The notes: a model not told the origin generated them from the letters alone. Counted from the stretch's first letter, positions 1 to 11,815 are shown. The stretch: DNA of 64,000 nt from Aspidiotus rigidus (GCA_035079385.1 JAVHKY010000056.1:2356001-2420000); one strand, 5' to 3'. A program made the numbers and translations.

Positions 1-1
1 C

Positions 2-496
2 GCTCACGCTGCCACCACCACCGCTCACGCCAACAGTCTCCCTCACTACCAGAGGAGTGTTAATGTAGCAGACTCGACGGGGCTTATTCCTCTTAAACCG
101 TACTCATTTATGACTGCTGCGTTCCAGAGCTACCGGCGTCAACAGGAAGATCTGCTCCGGATGGGCTACTTTGATGATCCACACGCGATACCGAAGTATC
201 TACCTATGATACAAGCCGCCTCATCAACCTACAACGATACAAAAGCAATCTCTTCCGGTCCTTTTTCGCCCATCTATCCAATACCCAGCAGCACGATTAC
301 TTCTGCTCCTACGTCCTGCGACAGCCCGTTCCTCCTCAAGCCGTTAGTGTCTCATCCCGCGCCACCGCCGCCGAATTTGCCTGTCATGTATCCTGGTATT
401 GACCGATTTACGATGAATGAGCGTGAAAACACACCCCCGATGATAAACTGGGACCCAGAAGATCCTATGAGAAGATCCATTCCAGTGATGCACTGA
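2..496 (+). CDS. Terminal coding exon of an unidentified proline-rich protein (5' truncated by window edge)
   Basis: The frame is open from base 2, through an internal Met at 110, to TGA at 494-496, giving about 164 codons with no in-frame stop. Codon use is richer in G+C than anything else in the window. The upstream part is rich in Ala, Thr and His. It is followed by an amphipathic stretch with FQSYRRQQEDLLRMGYFDD at codons 40-58, then a Pro/Ser/Thr-rich low-complexity region with a PAPPPPNLP tract, and ends in PMRRSIPVMH. No membrane segment or signal peptide is visible. Such tails are common at the C-terminus of transcription regulators, but I do not recognise the family. Because the frame runs off the edge, the true start and preceding exons are outside the window and the Met at 110 is probably internal. 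I am fairly sure this is real coding sequence and unsure of its identity. Confidence 0.7.
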   Translation, partial: AHAATTTAHANSLPHYQRSVNVADSTGLIPLKPYSFMTAAFQSYRRQQEDLLRMGYFDDPHAIPKYLPMIQAASSTYNDTKAISSGPFSPIYPIPSSTITSAPTSCDSPFLLKPLVSHPAPPPPNLPVMYPGIDRFTMNERENTPPMINWDPEDPMRRSIPVMH

Positions 497-1150
497 CGAC
501 GATTCGTATCGTACAAACTACGTTCATTGGCGTTCTTCGTTTGACAGAATTTACTAGACGGAGACGAAAGCGTAAAAAGAAGTTGGAATTTCGAGTTTAC
601 ATGTGGTGAAATTAGCAGGTATGAGAAACCTAATAACTAGTCTGAATTTTGTATATATTTAGACGTAGTTCCTGTCTACAATCAAATGTCAAAAATACTC
701 TCATAATGCGCCAAATTTAAGTTCCTTCGAAAATAATTTTAAACGTTTATTTTACGTACAGTTCTCTTGTATCCTGCTTTTTATTCTTGTATTTTTTTTA
801 TTTATTTCTTTTTTATTTAGACGCTATAGAGTGGAAAAGAACTGAGCGACGATGATACGAGCTAAAGAAACAAAAAAAAAAGAAGTATAGCTCATCTTAT
901 GACAAATACAAGAAATACTTTATTCTATAGAACGAATCAATGTCTCTTGGTTTTCTTTCTATTAAATAGCGTTCATTTCTGCTTGTAGGAAACAGTCTTT
1001 TTTATATGAAAATAGTCAAGTCGTTCAGTTCGATATGTGTCAAGTGCTTGTAAAACTTTGTCACACATATGTATTTGAAATGGCTTGTAGTTTTGAAGAA
1101 TCAGTCTTTTTCCGCGACAAACAAAAATTATAATAATAAAAATTAACACT
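497..1150 (+). other. Probable 3' UTR of the edge gene
   Basis: AT-rich non-coding sequence directly follows the stop codon at 494-496. An AATAAA hexamer lies near 1132-1137 in an A-rich tract and could be the polyadenylation signal. There are no competing ORFs. The 3' end is inferred, not shown. Confidence 0.4.
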
Positions 1151-1465
1151 TGCTTTGGTAGTCACAATTTTAACTCGTATAATATACGAAAATTATTATT
1201 CACCGTTCCGACGGAACCTAGCAGTCATCTTCAGGAAAGTGAGTGTCAATTTTTATTATTGCTCTTCAATGTAGTCAATTATTACCTTCGTTTGACCGAA
1301 GTCCTGTTATGTTTCCTTCTAAGTTACCGTTTGTGAAAATTTCCCAGGTATTCATTAATTTCTTAAGGCAAATTATGTGGAGTATTGAATGATTAAGTAT
1401 ATTAATGGTGGGTAATACCTACCTAACCATTGTAATAATAGTCATAATATTAATATTATGATGAT

Positions 1466-1466
1466 A

Positions 1467-1540
<74 letters not shown>

Positions 1541-1541
1541 G
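1466..1541. repeat. (TAA)n microsatellite
   Basis: About 75 bp of nearly uninterrupted TAA/ATA trinucleotide units, preceded from ~1430 by imperfect units of the same type. Confidence 0.9.
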
Positions 1542-1559
1542 CCCTGAGAATAAATTTTA

Positions 1560-2128
1560 GCAAAAATCTTTGTAAAAAAGTGACGAATGTTCGTTTTAGT
1601 GTTATTTTCACCCTAAAGAATGCAGTAGTTTTTGCTGAATTTCATTGAAAACTGCTGTGGTTGTAGAGCAAACAAAAACTCTACAAACGTCCATTTGTCA
1701 TTTTCTTACTACTTTAAGAGTAGTATTTATCGAACTTTTTTCTCAGTATGGGTACACCCCTTGCTCCGATTCATAGACCCAATTTTTTCCTCTTCTCTAC
1801 TCGATATCAATTCGTGTAATATTCGCAAATATATTCCTTGAATTAAAACAGATAATCACCGTCGCTTTTCTTCACGTTCCTCCTCCTTTTTCAAAGTCTA
1901 ATACTTTTCAGATTTTCCCGATTCCAAAAAATTTGTATACTCATTATTTTCAGATAATAATAACTTATACGAATGAAAAAATTTCCGAGACGTATAGAAT
2001 TCGTCGGAGGAACTTAGATAAATAGCTTATCAATAATTTTTATATACTTTTTTACAACTTTCGTCTTTTCTTTTCTCGATCTACAGTATTCAGCTAGTGT
2101 ATAAAGAAGGCCTAGACCTACTTTAAGC
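1560..2128. other. Non-coding, no recognised gene
   Basis: AT-rich. The piece near 1578-1645 resembles 3888-3965: both carry AGTGACGAATG followed by TTTTTGCTGAATTTCA. This suggests an old dispersed repeat. The 69-codon frame at 1632 has no coding character. Confidence 0.4.
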
Positions 2129-2129
2129 C

Positions 2130-2600
2130 TAGTATAATATAGTTTGAGGGTCTAAATTTTTCTCGAATCTCGAGCTAAAATAGCTCGAGAGTTGAATTTT
2201 TCCAAGTCCCTCTATCGTATATGTATAGCGTGATAGTCGAAATTTTTCCAAGTTTTTTGCTGGACAGCGCACGACAAATTTCTCAAAAAGCCCCCCCCCC
2301 CCCCCCATAAAAGAGGTTCCCTTTCGACTCTCCAGCAATATATGATAGGAGGGGGACTTGGAAAAAATTTCAACTCTCGAGCCATATATGAGAGGAGAGG
2401 GTCTTAGAAAAGGGGGGAACTTGGAAAAATTTCGACTCTCGAGCTATATAATTATGATAGGAAGGGGACTTGAAAATTTTTTTTCGAAGTCCCCTCCTAT
2501 CATATATAGCTCAGGAGTCGAAATTTTTTCCAAGTTTTTTGTTGGACGGCGCACGGCAGATTTCTCAAAAAGCCCTTCATAAAACAGGTTCCATGTTAAA
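2130..2600. repeat. R1 interspersed repeat, rearranged copy
   Basis: A composite of TCGAGCTATATATGATAGGA and CTTGGAAAAAATTTCGA modules in both orientations. Two direct copies of the block TTTTTTG(C/T)TGGAC(A/G)GCGCAC followed by TTTCTCAAAAAGCCC occur at ~2250-2300 and ~2535-2575. An inverted module lies between them (2345-2470), with a C-homopolymer at 2291-2306. Related modules occur near 12300, 22400-22720, 50800-51000, 53660-53950 and 54060-54180. The short ORFs called here are artefacts of the repeat. Confidence 0.7.
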
Positions 2601-3790
2601 ATATAATCAACTTTCATCCCGATAAAATATTGTAACTCAGACCCCAGAAATAAAATCATTTTTGATATCTATCAAAATGAAATTGTCATGAGGTCAAAAA
2701 AGTACCTTTTTCTAATACCGGTACGTGTTACGAAAGCGCGCTCTTTCTTAAGTAAAAAGCGTTGGAAAAACTGGTGATTGCCCGACAGTGAGGAAAAATC
2801 TCATTTCTTCACTGTTTCTGATTTCATTTCTTCACTGTTTCTAATTTCATTTTTTCACTATTTTGCTTTCTCGCACGTATTAGGGAAAATAGCGTTCTAT
2901 ACAAGTTCGAAAAGTGAGCTATTGCGACTCACTGCGATTGTAACTGCAACAGTCGCAACTCATCGGCAATCGCTGATCGGGTGGTATGAATAATGAATAT
3001 CACACATTACTTATAAGAATTTATCATTAATATACTTATTGTTCTTGTTTTGTTATTTTTATTTGTTTTTTCGGTCTGTTGAAGTTGACCGCACAAGCGT
3101 CAATTCATTAAAGCGCTGTTTTTTAGTTTTACATCATTGATAAGAGAGCGATAACATTATTCTGCTCTCAAACCTTGTGATATTATTGAGATAATCTTTC
3201 TTGTAGTAACTATAGGTCTGTAGTCTAATGATTCCTTTCATTTTCCAAGTTTATTGTTACTTTATAATGTAATTAAAATATGATTTTATTAATTGTGTGT
3301 AGTATTTATTTACTTCAATATCCCAATTCATCATCAGTAGATCTGATTGATATTTTTTTTTAGATTTTCAAATTCCTATATTTTCGTGTGGGAATAAATT
3401 TTCCAAATTGAAATTATCGAAATTTATCTTTGAATGAGAAAAGTTATTTCTTTTTCATACTACCTATGTAGGTACTTATTTTTCAAAAACCAAATAAAAA
3501 AATTTCTGAAAAAAAATGAAAATATGGGTAAATAATCGTAAGTACCTATTTTTCTTTGAAAACATTGAGGTTTTTGCAACGATTATTGAAAGACTACCAT
3601 GTACCATTATATTACGAAACACAGTTAATTTTCATCCAATTCATTCAAAACTAAAATAGGTATGTAGATAGTACGTCTTATAGCATTCCATGTATACCCG
3701 ACCTTTTAGGAACAAATCTCGTCTTTCTTCAGATTCGAGTTTTCTTTTTTTTTTTAGCTAGAGAATAGTAAAAAATACTAAGTATAAAAA
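2601..3790. other. Non-coding, nothing recognised
   Basis: AT-rich sequence with a short local duplication of TTTCTTCACTGTTTCT near 2803-2840. I see no gene, TIR element or RNA structure. Confidence 0.4.
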
Positions 3791-3791
3791 A

Positions 3792-3935
3792 ATGGCTTAC
3801 GAGGGAAACGCTGAGTTTAAGATACAGGGTAAAGACGAGTTTGGTAAAATGCATGAGTATAAGTATAGCAAAAACTATTGTAAGATTAGTGAAATAAAAG
3901 TGACGAATGAACTTTTTAAAGATATTTTTACAGGT
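3792..3935 (+). CDS. Possible short coding exon, unknown product
   Basis: An ATG in an A-rich context (AAAAAATGG) opens a frame of about 48 codons with protein-like composition: charged and aromatic, beginning MAYEGNAEFKIQGKDEFGK. It runs straight into a consensus 5' splice site, CAG|GTAGGT, at 3934-3941. Read through, the frame stops within the next 20 bp, as expected for intron sequence. I find no matching acceptor exon downstream. The end of the block resembles 1578-1645, so it may be part of a repeat. Function unknown. Confidence 0.25.
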
Positions 3936-3941
3936 AGGTAC

Positions 3942-6205
3942 TACATTACTTTTTGCTGAATTTCAGTTTCGAAATACGGATCAAGGAGAAATCAATGTTT
4001 CTGTAAGACTTATATATTTTCAATGTAAATGGTTTAACCTATCAAGGAGGCGATGAATATAGCCCTAATCCGACGGATCGAATTCGAAGTCGTCAACTCG
4101 TCTTTAATAGCTTAATATGGGCCTTTAAAGTATGCTACAAAAGTGCTTATAGGATGCTGCAGATTACCTAAAATCTAGCGATGCGGGAATTTAGCTTTCT
4201 TTTTTCTGCTTCTACCCTTTTTTGTTTCCACATTTATAGTCTAGTTACAAAAAATTTTATTACGCTTCACTTTCCGCCGCTTACCCGAAATAATGAGAAG
4301 AAATAAACAGAGAAAGGAAAGAAAACAAATCGAGAAATAAATACACGACATACCTATTGTTTACGTTCCATTTTCCTTCTCTTTTTTTTTCTCCTTTCTT
4401 CAGCTTTTTCCCTTCTGTACACCCGCGTTTATAGTTTTTATCTCTTCGACTACTCGTGTTAAAAATTTTTATGTGATAGAACCATTTGCAATCTTTCTAT
4501 ATACTGCAGTCTTTCCCGTCCTCTACAATTTTATTGTTCTACGAATGGTAAATATTTCAATATTTATAGGCACAATGGCTCGTCAGCTCTTCGTTCACCT
4601 TGTTTAGTTTTTTTTTCTTGAACTTGCCGAGTTGGAACAAGAGAAAGAAATCTTATCACAGATTGACTATTGCTGGGCAAAGTTATATAAGATTCCACTG
4701 CCACTTTGTCTTGGAAGCTCGACGCTAATTTTCACTTAAAAATAAATAGTCTATAATGAATCTACAAGAATTATTTAGCGTTGGTAGCCTACACATATTG
4801 AGTTTAAGAATCTATTTCTACCTCGGCTCTTCCACAGTCTGCATCTTCATTTCCTGATTAGAGATTCTCTTGTACTTGACTCGATTTTATTTGTTTCTAT
4901 TGTCTCGCATTCCGATGACACCGACATCAGGACCATTGCACATGACTGAGTGTCGAGATATCGAATGAAATTTAAATTTTTTATTGGTCTACTATAGGTA
5001 CCTACATATCGATATTGGCTACGTGTTCAGAAATCTTACGAGAAGAATTTGAATTTATATTTTTGAAACGAACGATAGTAGGTACCTACCCTAAGTATAT
5101 AACGCAGATAAAACAGTGTTTCAATGCTGAATTTAAACGATAAAAAGGCGTAGGAAAATACCGGCGTTGAAGAGCAAAGAGGTGAGTATAATCGTTCATA
5201 TTTTTCGAGTATCCTACTTTTAATATACGAAGTGCGTTGGGATTATACTCGTTTTGAAAGCACCACACAGCAGCAATAGCAGCAGTGACACTCGGAAAAC
5301 GTATGAAAGAAAATCATCGACGTAGCTATTGAAAGAACAATACGCTATGTCAACTTTGATAATACAGGATATGGCATTGTACGATATGGAGACCTTCTAT
5401 TGTCGATAATAGGCGTACAATACATTACTGGGATATACAGGCCGTACGGTTTCTATTATCATCACTATTGTAAACGATGATGATAATGCAATTGATACAA
5501 AAGTTTAAATAGCAGAAGCGGCTTCGAGTTAAAGCAGATAAAAACGTAGCTTCTCTCTTCCTTTTCTTCTTTCCTCTCACCCTCTCTATTTTTTATTCTT
5601 TTTTTTTACTTCTTTTTTGTTCGCCACTTAATCGTACGTACGTAATTCCAGTTTAGCGTCCTGAAATGAAATGCTTGTTTTTGTCACTTAATTCGTTTCT
5701 CGCGGTCGCCGAAAATATCAACCATAGAGATGAAATCGGCTAGGCGGTTTCCAATCTGTTTCTAAAGCTACGTAACCCAAGAACGGCAATTATAGGGTGC
5801 ATCATCGCGGGAATGTTTGAATCCGACTTATGGTACTTTTCAGAAGTTGATGTGAGATATCTCTACTCTACTTAATTAATATTGTCAAGTCACTCGAAAC
5901 TATTCACGTCGCGTCGATGTATCAATGCAATATGAATCAAGGGTACTCAATTTACACGGCCATATTCCACCCTTCGAACGTGAATTTTCATACGATACAT
6001 GAAATTGACCAATACTTAATTTATTTACTTTTCAGGACTCATCATTTATGGACTACGGACAATCTAGTTTTTCTTGTGGGCTTTGTGGGTACCTTACGTT
6101 TCAAGGGGTCGCTTCGCCAACACACTCAGAGAAGAGCCTTGGTAACTAGAAGAAAAGTGTTAAAGTACGACAAGTCACTTCTTTTTATTCACTATGACTA
6201 GATTT
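3942..6205. other. Non-coding, nothing recognised
   Basis: AT-rich, with pyrimidine-rich tracts near 4370-4420 and 5555-5625 and several GTAGGTACCTAC-like palindromes. Small ORFs at 5086 (-) and 5917 (+) lack family features. Confidence 0.4.
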
Positions 6206-6212
6206 CACGGGT

Positions 6213-6835
6213 CTATGAGAATTGATCGCAGGGAATAGATCATGTACAAAAATTCGATGCACCGAAAATTTATCGCGCAGCATTGATCTCAAAAGAAGAT
6301 TTAACGCAAAAAAATTCATCGGAGAACCCCAGAAAATACCTGAAAACTAGAAGAAGTACGGTCATTCCAACCCGTCATGAGGCGTAACAATGAAGCTGGT
6401 TTAAAAAAAGATATGAAACCGATCACGATTTCCCTTTACAAATGCGTCATCTAGCGACTCTCGCGTTTATTCCACCAGATGATGTTGAGGCAGCCTTCAA
6501 AGCTCTCATCAAATCAAACATTATACCAGAAGATGACAAATGCCATGATGTTCTCAACTTGTTTGAAGACACCTGGTTGGGGCGTCCACAACGAAATCGT
6601 TCAAGACATCACTAAAATTTCCAGTTCCCACTAAATTTGATTATTTGAAAATTTGATTATTTGAAGGTACAATTTTTCAGAAATAAAAATTTTTTGCGAT
6701 CAATTTTTTTTTCTTTGCGATCAATTTTCTAGTGGATCAATGCCGCGCGACAAATTTTCGTACGTGATCAATTTCCTACGATCAATTCTCTTAGATAAAT
6801 TTTCTCGCAGTCAATTTTTCTGCGATCAAATCTCC
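6213..6835 (+). mobile_element. MULE-type DNA transposon remnant with inverted flanks
   Basis: The transposase fragment at 6394-6615 is bracketed by inverted flanks. The left flank (~6213-6287) has GAATTGATCGCAGGGAA followed by ATCGCGCAGCATTGATC. The reverse complement of the right flank (~6715-6835) has GAATTGATCGTAGGAAA followed by GTCGCGCGGCATTGATC. The right flank is extended by degenerate repeats of GCGATCAATTTT. Long or reiterated subterminal repeats are known in Mutator-like elements. No target duplication could be fixed, so outer ends are approximate. Confidence 0.5.
6394..6615 (+). pseudogene. C-terminal fragment of a MULE-type transposase
   Basis: The frame 6394-6615 encodes about 73 residues ending at TAA. 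In order it shows RYETDHDFPLQMRHLATLAF, then IPPDDVEAAFKALIKS, then LNLFEDTWLGRP. This order (hydrophobic helix, P-P-x-D-V-x-x-A-F, then F-E-D-T-W/Y-x-G-R) is the usual C-terminus of insect MULE/FLYWCH-type transposases, which cut and paste DNA as nuclear proteins. The catalytic DDE core and zinc-binding N-terminus are absent, and stops lie just upstream (TAA and TGA near 6385-6393). It is therefore a dead 3' fragment. The assignment rests on recalled family pattern, not a search. Confidence 0.55.
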
Positions 6836-8757
6836 TGCACCCAGATTTTACAGTCAAAATAACTGGAAAAAATGATCCAATTGACAAAAAAAAAAAGGTG
6901 ACTGTCTTAAATTAACTTTTTTTTTGTAGTCACCAAGACTATTCTCTTCTCTTGGAGCATTCTACATTTTCAAAAATTTAGAACTACTGACAATACTTCA
7001 ACCTTATCAATCAAATTTAGGTCGAAGACGAAAGCGAGTGTGGATGCGCACAGTATTGTACAAAAAATGAAAATCAATACACAGTAATTATCAAATCTAA
7101 TTCAACTTTTTGAAACATTTCTCCTCTCCACTTCTTCTTCAACCTCACGGATAAATTTTTTTGGTTATTACAAAAGTAGAGCGACTTTTCAAAAAAAGTT
7201 GTCTAATATGAATGAATGATTTATTCCCCACGCCACTGAGCGAGGCTCGTTACGATGGGGTTTTGAATTTGTATACATCTTATATGATTAGTCTTAATTT
7301 TTAGTAAAATACATATGTAAAAATGACTAACCTACAGAATTGTATTAACTCAATTGAAAACACGCTGAGGAATTACTCGAAAAAATTGTTGGTGCCCATC
7401 TTCAGATACAAGATTATAACTTGTTTAAGTCTCGAAAAAATCCATCCAGTAGTTTTGGAGGAGATTTGCGGACAAAAAAATTATAGGCCTATATAAAGAA
7501 ACCTGAATTTTTTCAGGCTGAAAGTAATGTCGGGCCTCCAAAGCGTCAAGGAAGTTCACTACTTCCTCCCCCTGTCAATCTTGCTACAGATGTACTAAGT
7601 CCTGACATTCACTTTCTTTACTCTTTCTTTACTTGAGATGTTTATTTTTTCCGCCTCAAGTCACAAAGGTACAAATTGAGTTACTGAGAGCCGTGCACTT
7701 GCGTGAAATGGAAGAATCCCCTCCCGGGATGTTCTGTTATGGGAATAGCGATCGCACCGTGTTCGATCGAAGCAGGGGAATACGCAAAAATTCTCGTTAT
7801 GTTCTGCCAATGAAAGGATGATAAGGCAAGGTCCGCAATGCAGTGATGGAATGGCGGTGTAGATATACACTGCCAAATTATTTGCAGAGTTGAAAAAAAA
7901 AAAATTATAAAATTCCTCGAGCATAAAGTGGCCCTGGAGGGCGTTGAATCTAAGGATACCCATTTTATTTTCTTGAAAAGACAAAAAAAATTTTGGTTTT
8001 CCCTTCCTCTAACTTGTTATGGCTAGAGCCGTTCCCTCTAGAAATCTGGCATTGGACTAAATTGAAAGGAAATTACAGGAGCTACAATTCTTGTCCTCTT
8101 TAATTTTTCATTACCTAAATTTTCAAAACGCATTTAAACGTTTGTAAGAACGCTTACTACAGTGAGTTCTTATAATTGTGTCAACAATCCTCGTTTTTTC
8201 CTAATTTCTTCACTCACTACTTCGTTCTCGTGTGCAACAAGATTCAATTCTCGAAAGAAAAACCCGACGCGTCTTTATTCCCTGTGAATGAAAAACGCGA
8301 CCTCGCGCCGTACAACGAAGTACGTAGAGTTTGTGTCAAAATTCATGTAAAAGCCTTGACTCAATGAGAATTTTTCAAAAAAAAAAAGGTTCAAAAATTA
8401 CGAACATTTGTACGCACATACACTCTACTTAGTATAGAGTAAATCTTCCACCCTTTATTCTTGACACAAAAAGCAAATTTAATTAGTGGTTCATAAAGAA
8501 GATCGATGATCGATAATTCCGTTGTATAGTCGTATAGACAAATATTTATTCTCGCTAGCTCTTCTTTCAAATTTCTTGCGTCACCGTTCCTTTATTTTTT
8601 TAGCATCTACATGAATACCACGGTTTATTTCAACCATACGCCTATGTTATAGTCAAGGTTATGTCCAATGAGATAGCAAGGCACCTAGAATCTTTCACCA
8701 GATACCCTGTGACACATTGTCCCCCTACAGACATTTACTAATAAATTGACTTTCGAG
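6836..8757. other. Non-coding, nothing recognised
   Basis: AT-rich. A weak short inverted pair, AGGTGACTG and GTAGTCACC, surrounds ~6897-6945. ORFs at 7633 (+), 7661 (-) and 8176 (+) have no recognisable domain. Confidence 0.35.
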
Positions 8758-8970
8758 CTACATAATACAGCTGCTTGCGGTCTTATGGGAACCGTTTGTC
8801 GGAATTGAGGATACCAAAAAACGAGACGCCAGCGGTTCCTTCTCTATGGCGGGTTTGTAAGATCTCGTCCGGTCTCTTAGCTCGGAAGGATGATGTCCAA
8901 AGGATAGGTTCAATTTTCGTTGTCGTCGTATGCTTTGCCCGGCATCATTCAATCGCTCTTCGGGCGTCAT
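8758..8970 (-). CDS. Short ORF of uncertain coding status
   Basis: The minus frame of 70 codons starts MTPEERLNDAGQSIRRQRK and has above-average G+C and a charged, protein-like N-terminal half. The plus strand is also open here, which weakens the case. No domain is recognised, there is no neighbour in frame and no clear splice site. It could be a decayed exon or chance. Confidence 0.15.
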   Translation of the reverse strand: MTPEERLNDAGQSIRRQRKLNLSFGHHPSELRDRTRSYKPAIEKEPLASRFLVSSIPTNGSHKTASSCIM

Positions 8971-8989
8971 TTTATTTCAAAGTCATTCC

Positions 8990-9470
8990 GAATACGTGTA
9001 TGATTTGATTGTGCCGCCATATAACAATTTCTCAACTTATTTGAACCAAATAACATTTGATGGTGAACCCTATTACTTCATGTTTTATGTATTGTCCTGA
9101 AGTTGTTGTAACTTCTTTCAATAAGATTTCTACTCGTTAAATGCAGACTAACTATTCATCTTCTGTTCTACCATTCGCGCGTCCTTATATTATTTTCATT
9201 CATAACCTGTAGCATTGTATAACTTAAATATATGTACGAAGATGTTTCAATGTAGACAAACTACTTAGTTAAGTTATTCTTGTATGAACTGTAAAGGCCT
9301 CCCATTCGAAATATTATTATAGATAAACATCGCAATCGCTTCTTTTCAATTTGTACCAAGCCGTAAAATTTTGCCTGAACATTCGAAATGCAGTAGTAGC
9401 TTTTCATATGATGCGAAATTTTATAATTATTCTTTTATAAAATGAATATAATTACCCTTATTTTCTACTC
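8990..9470. other. Non-coding, nothing recognised
   Basis: AT-rich sequence with no gene, terminal repeats or RNA fold that I can support. Confidence 0.4.
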
Positions 9471-9477
9471 GATTTAT

Positions 9478-9621
9478 GATGGCCGTGAATAGGCAGTTTT
9501 CACGCTCACTGAGGCGGGATGAGTTGCTAATATTAGTAAATAATATCATTGAAGAGAACGAGAGTATAGAAATGATGCAGCAGATTATCGATGCGAGCTC
9601 GTTTCCGAAAGGTGCGAAATA
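9478..9621 (+). CDS. Possible short coding exon, unknown product
   Basis: ATG-ATG opens a frame of 47 codons to a stop near 9619. It includes RRDELLILVNNIIEENESIE, which looks like one or two helices with a hydrophobic heptad. The sequence CCGAAAG|GTGCGA near 9605-9614 could act as a 5' splice site, in which case the exon ends just before the stop. I cannot find a partner exon and do not recognise the peptide. Confidence is low because the frame is short. Confidence 0.22.
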
Positions 9622-9624
9622 ATT

Positions 9625-10485
9625 GATATTGTTTTCAACATAAAATTTATAACATCGTTGTTGGTACAGATGTTTGGAGAAGGAAAGAGGAAGGGAAGAT
9701 GAAAATGAAAGAAATACTCGGGAAGCTCATTTATTTCGCCTTTTTCGGCATGCAGGAAAATGATGACATTATTTGTTCTGACGCTAGTATTTATAATCAT
9801 ACTTTCAACGGAGAATGGGTTCGTTTTTATTATACTGGGGACCGCAGAATAAATGGAATCGTTTTGTTATTAAAGAGACATTGTGCTGGAGGTGCCGCGA
9901 TGCCACAGAATGTACTGAGTGCGAGTATTTCCATCTATCTCCCTCGGTGGACCTTTATATTTACTGCTGCATTCCCGAAACCCCAAAGAAAAGAAGGTTA
10001 CTGATCTGTTTTTGTCCTAACACTCCTGGCTTTTATTATTTTGTCCTTTCTTAGCCTACCTTTAGACTGGGAATAGGTAAGTTTCGTTATAACAGATGAG
10101 CCGATTCTATTGTACTTTTTTCTTTCGTTCTATTCTTTCTTTTTTTCTTCCAACCCTTTCTTCCGCACCTCTTCATTCTTATTATATAATTCAACTAGAC
10201 TTCTCCATACAATATACTTGAAGTTTGAACAGGGCTTTCTCTCCAATGCTTTTTTCAAGAAACATCCTATTTTTTTACAACGTCATAAAGCTAGAAAGTC
10301 ATAGCTACTCTACAAAAGTAAAAAGCTTATATTATTATTGTGCCAAGGTCGTCCCGTTTTCTCTTGCTTTTCTCTTTTCGTTGTTTCTTTTTTTTTTCCT
10401 TATCCTTTTTTTCTTTCTTTTTTCTTGTCTAGACCTATATTCAAGTTTTATTTATTCTTCGTGGCAAATGTAGCCCTAATCACAA
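9625..10485. other. Non-coding, pyrimidine-rich
   Basis: Long T/C tracts at 10110-10165 and 10355-10435 generate hydrophobic pseudo-ORFs (e.g. 10225-10473) that are compositional artefacts. Confidence 0.5.
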
Positions 10486-10488
10486 TTA

Positions 10489-10637
10489 ACCAGCGGATCT
10501 AACAGCGTTTCAGCCGCGTGGCGTAAAATTGCCACTTTTTGAAGAAAACAGCGTATCGGCCGCATAACGACAGCGTTTTCTTCAAAAAGTGGCAATTTCA
10601 AACTACGTGGCCGAACCTCGCTGTCAGATCTGCTGTT
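10489..10637. mobile_element. Hairpin MITE
   Basis: A near-palindrome of about 148 bp. Outer arms are CAGCGGATCTAACAGCG and the reverse complement of CGCTGTCAGATCTGCTG. Inner arms are ATTGCCACTTTTTGAAGAAA and TTTCTTCAAAAAGTGGCAAT. The flanks CAATTAA (left) and CAATTAT (right) could be a ~7-bp target duplication. No coding capacity. Family unassigned. Confidence 0.65.
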
Positions 10638-10904
10638 CAATTATTTCTAGGGAGGCAAAATTGTAGATTTATTTAAATTTCGCGTGTTTGCGCTGGAACA
10701 GAAGATGGCAAGTCTAGACACTGCACTGCAATGAAGAACAGTACAATGCAATGGTGGAGGAATATTTTTGAAGTCATACATGTAAGAGGAGGAACTTCTA
10801 GGAACAGATGAAGATTACAGAGGTAAAAAGGAGAAAAGCTAGCGTCTTAGGTAATGTAATCACATTTGATAGTGAGGATTATTATTCTTATAGAACAAAA
10901 CCGA

Positions 10905-10993
10905 CCAATAGGACGACAACAAACTTGATAGCCAATAGAAACGCAGCACATCCGCGGATAGACCAATCACAACGCAGAATCTTAGTAGCCAAT
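10905..10993 (+). promoter_or_regulatory. Cluster of four CCAAT boxes
   Basis: CCAAT occurs on the plus strand at 10905, 10932, 10963 and 10989, spaced 27, 31 and 26 bp. All four are in an (A/G)CCAAT(A/C) context, i.e. (R)CCAAT, the NF-Y core. An E-box-like CACGTG lies ~30 bp downstream (near 11023). Regular multiple CCAAT boxes are a known NF-Y promoter arrangement. No TATA box or downstream gene is evident. The overlapping ORF 10808-11017 may be incidental. Confidence 0.3.
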
Positions 10994-11029
10994 CAAATTA
11001 CAATGTTAGATTATTAAAAACTCACGTGT

Positions 11030-11815
11030 AAAGTTGTGTTTTACAGTAGAAATACAACTGATGATGGGGTGTCACATCTAGCTAGTGCCGTGTAGGTGGA
11101 TATCATTTCATCAACTTGTGAAGTGATGTGTTTAATCTGCAAGCTGATATGGTTGCCCCGCGGATACAGATTAAATCTTATTGAAGAGTACATACAGGTT
11201 GATAGGTGCGCACACACCTATACACGTATCATATTAAGCACATCTGCTGACGCTCTTGGAAGGATGAAAATGAAGTGCGATGTTTGTAATAATAAAGTAC
11301 ATCCAATAAATTGCGCATAGAGTTTACTCGAATGCAAACTATGGTAATATAGGAATGCACAACAAAGGCCCATTTTACTGCTGCAATATTGTCTGTGTCA
11401 GTGTGCGTGTATTGCAACAAAAGAAGGGGTTTTCGTTTGATTTTGTACATGATATTTGAAATGGGCTTTCAGTCATCGTGTCACTACGAACGCTATAAAT
11501 CATTATTAGAAACGTATAGGTACCTGTACATCCGTATACAAATGTAAGTACAAATACTACTTATTATTATTATTATTATTATATTAATACAATAAACAAA
11601 CGAGTAATCTAAGACTTCATAGTCAGCAAACGAAAGAGAGACAGATGTTATTGTCGTCGTTTTACAAATCGACATAACGTTGTTCGGCCAAAACATCCTC
11701 CTCGCTGCCGCAGCGACCACCACGTGTTACCTGTATTTGATTGGAGTAAACGTATACTGTGTACATATTATGTATATTACATTACATATAAACCTATATA
11801 ATCTTAATATATCAA
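11030..11815. other. Non-coding, nothing recognised
   Basis: AT-rich, with a short (ATT)n run at 11560-11584. Small ORFs on both strands carry no recognisable domain. Confidence 0.4.

Noticed and set aside
1578..3965. Repeat pair AGTGACGAATG ... TTTTTGCTGAATTTCA as a named element
   Set aside because: Only short blocks agree and no ends can be defined.
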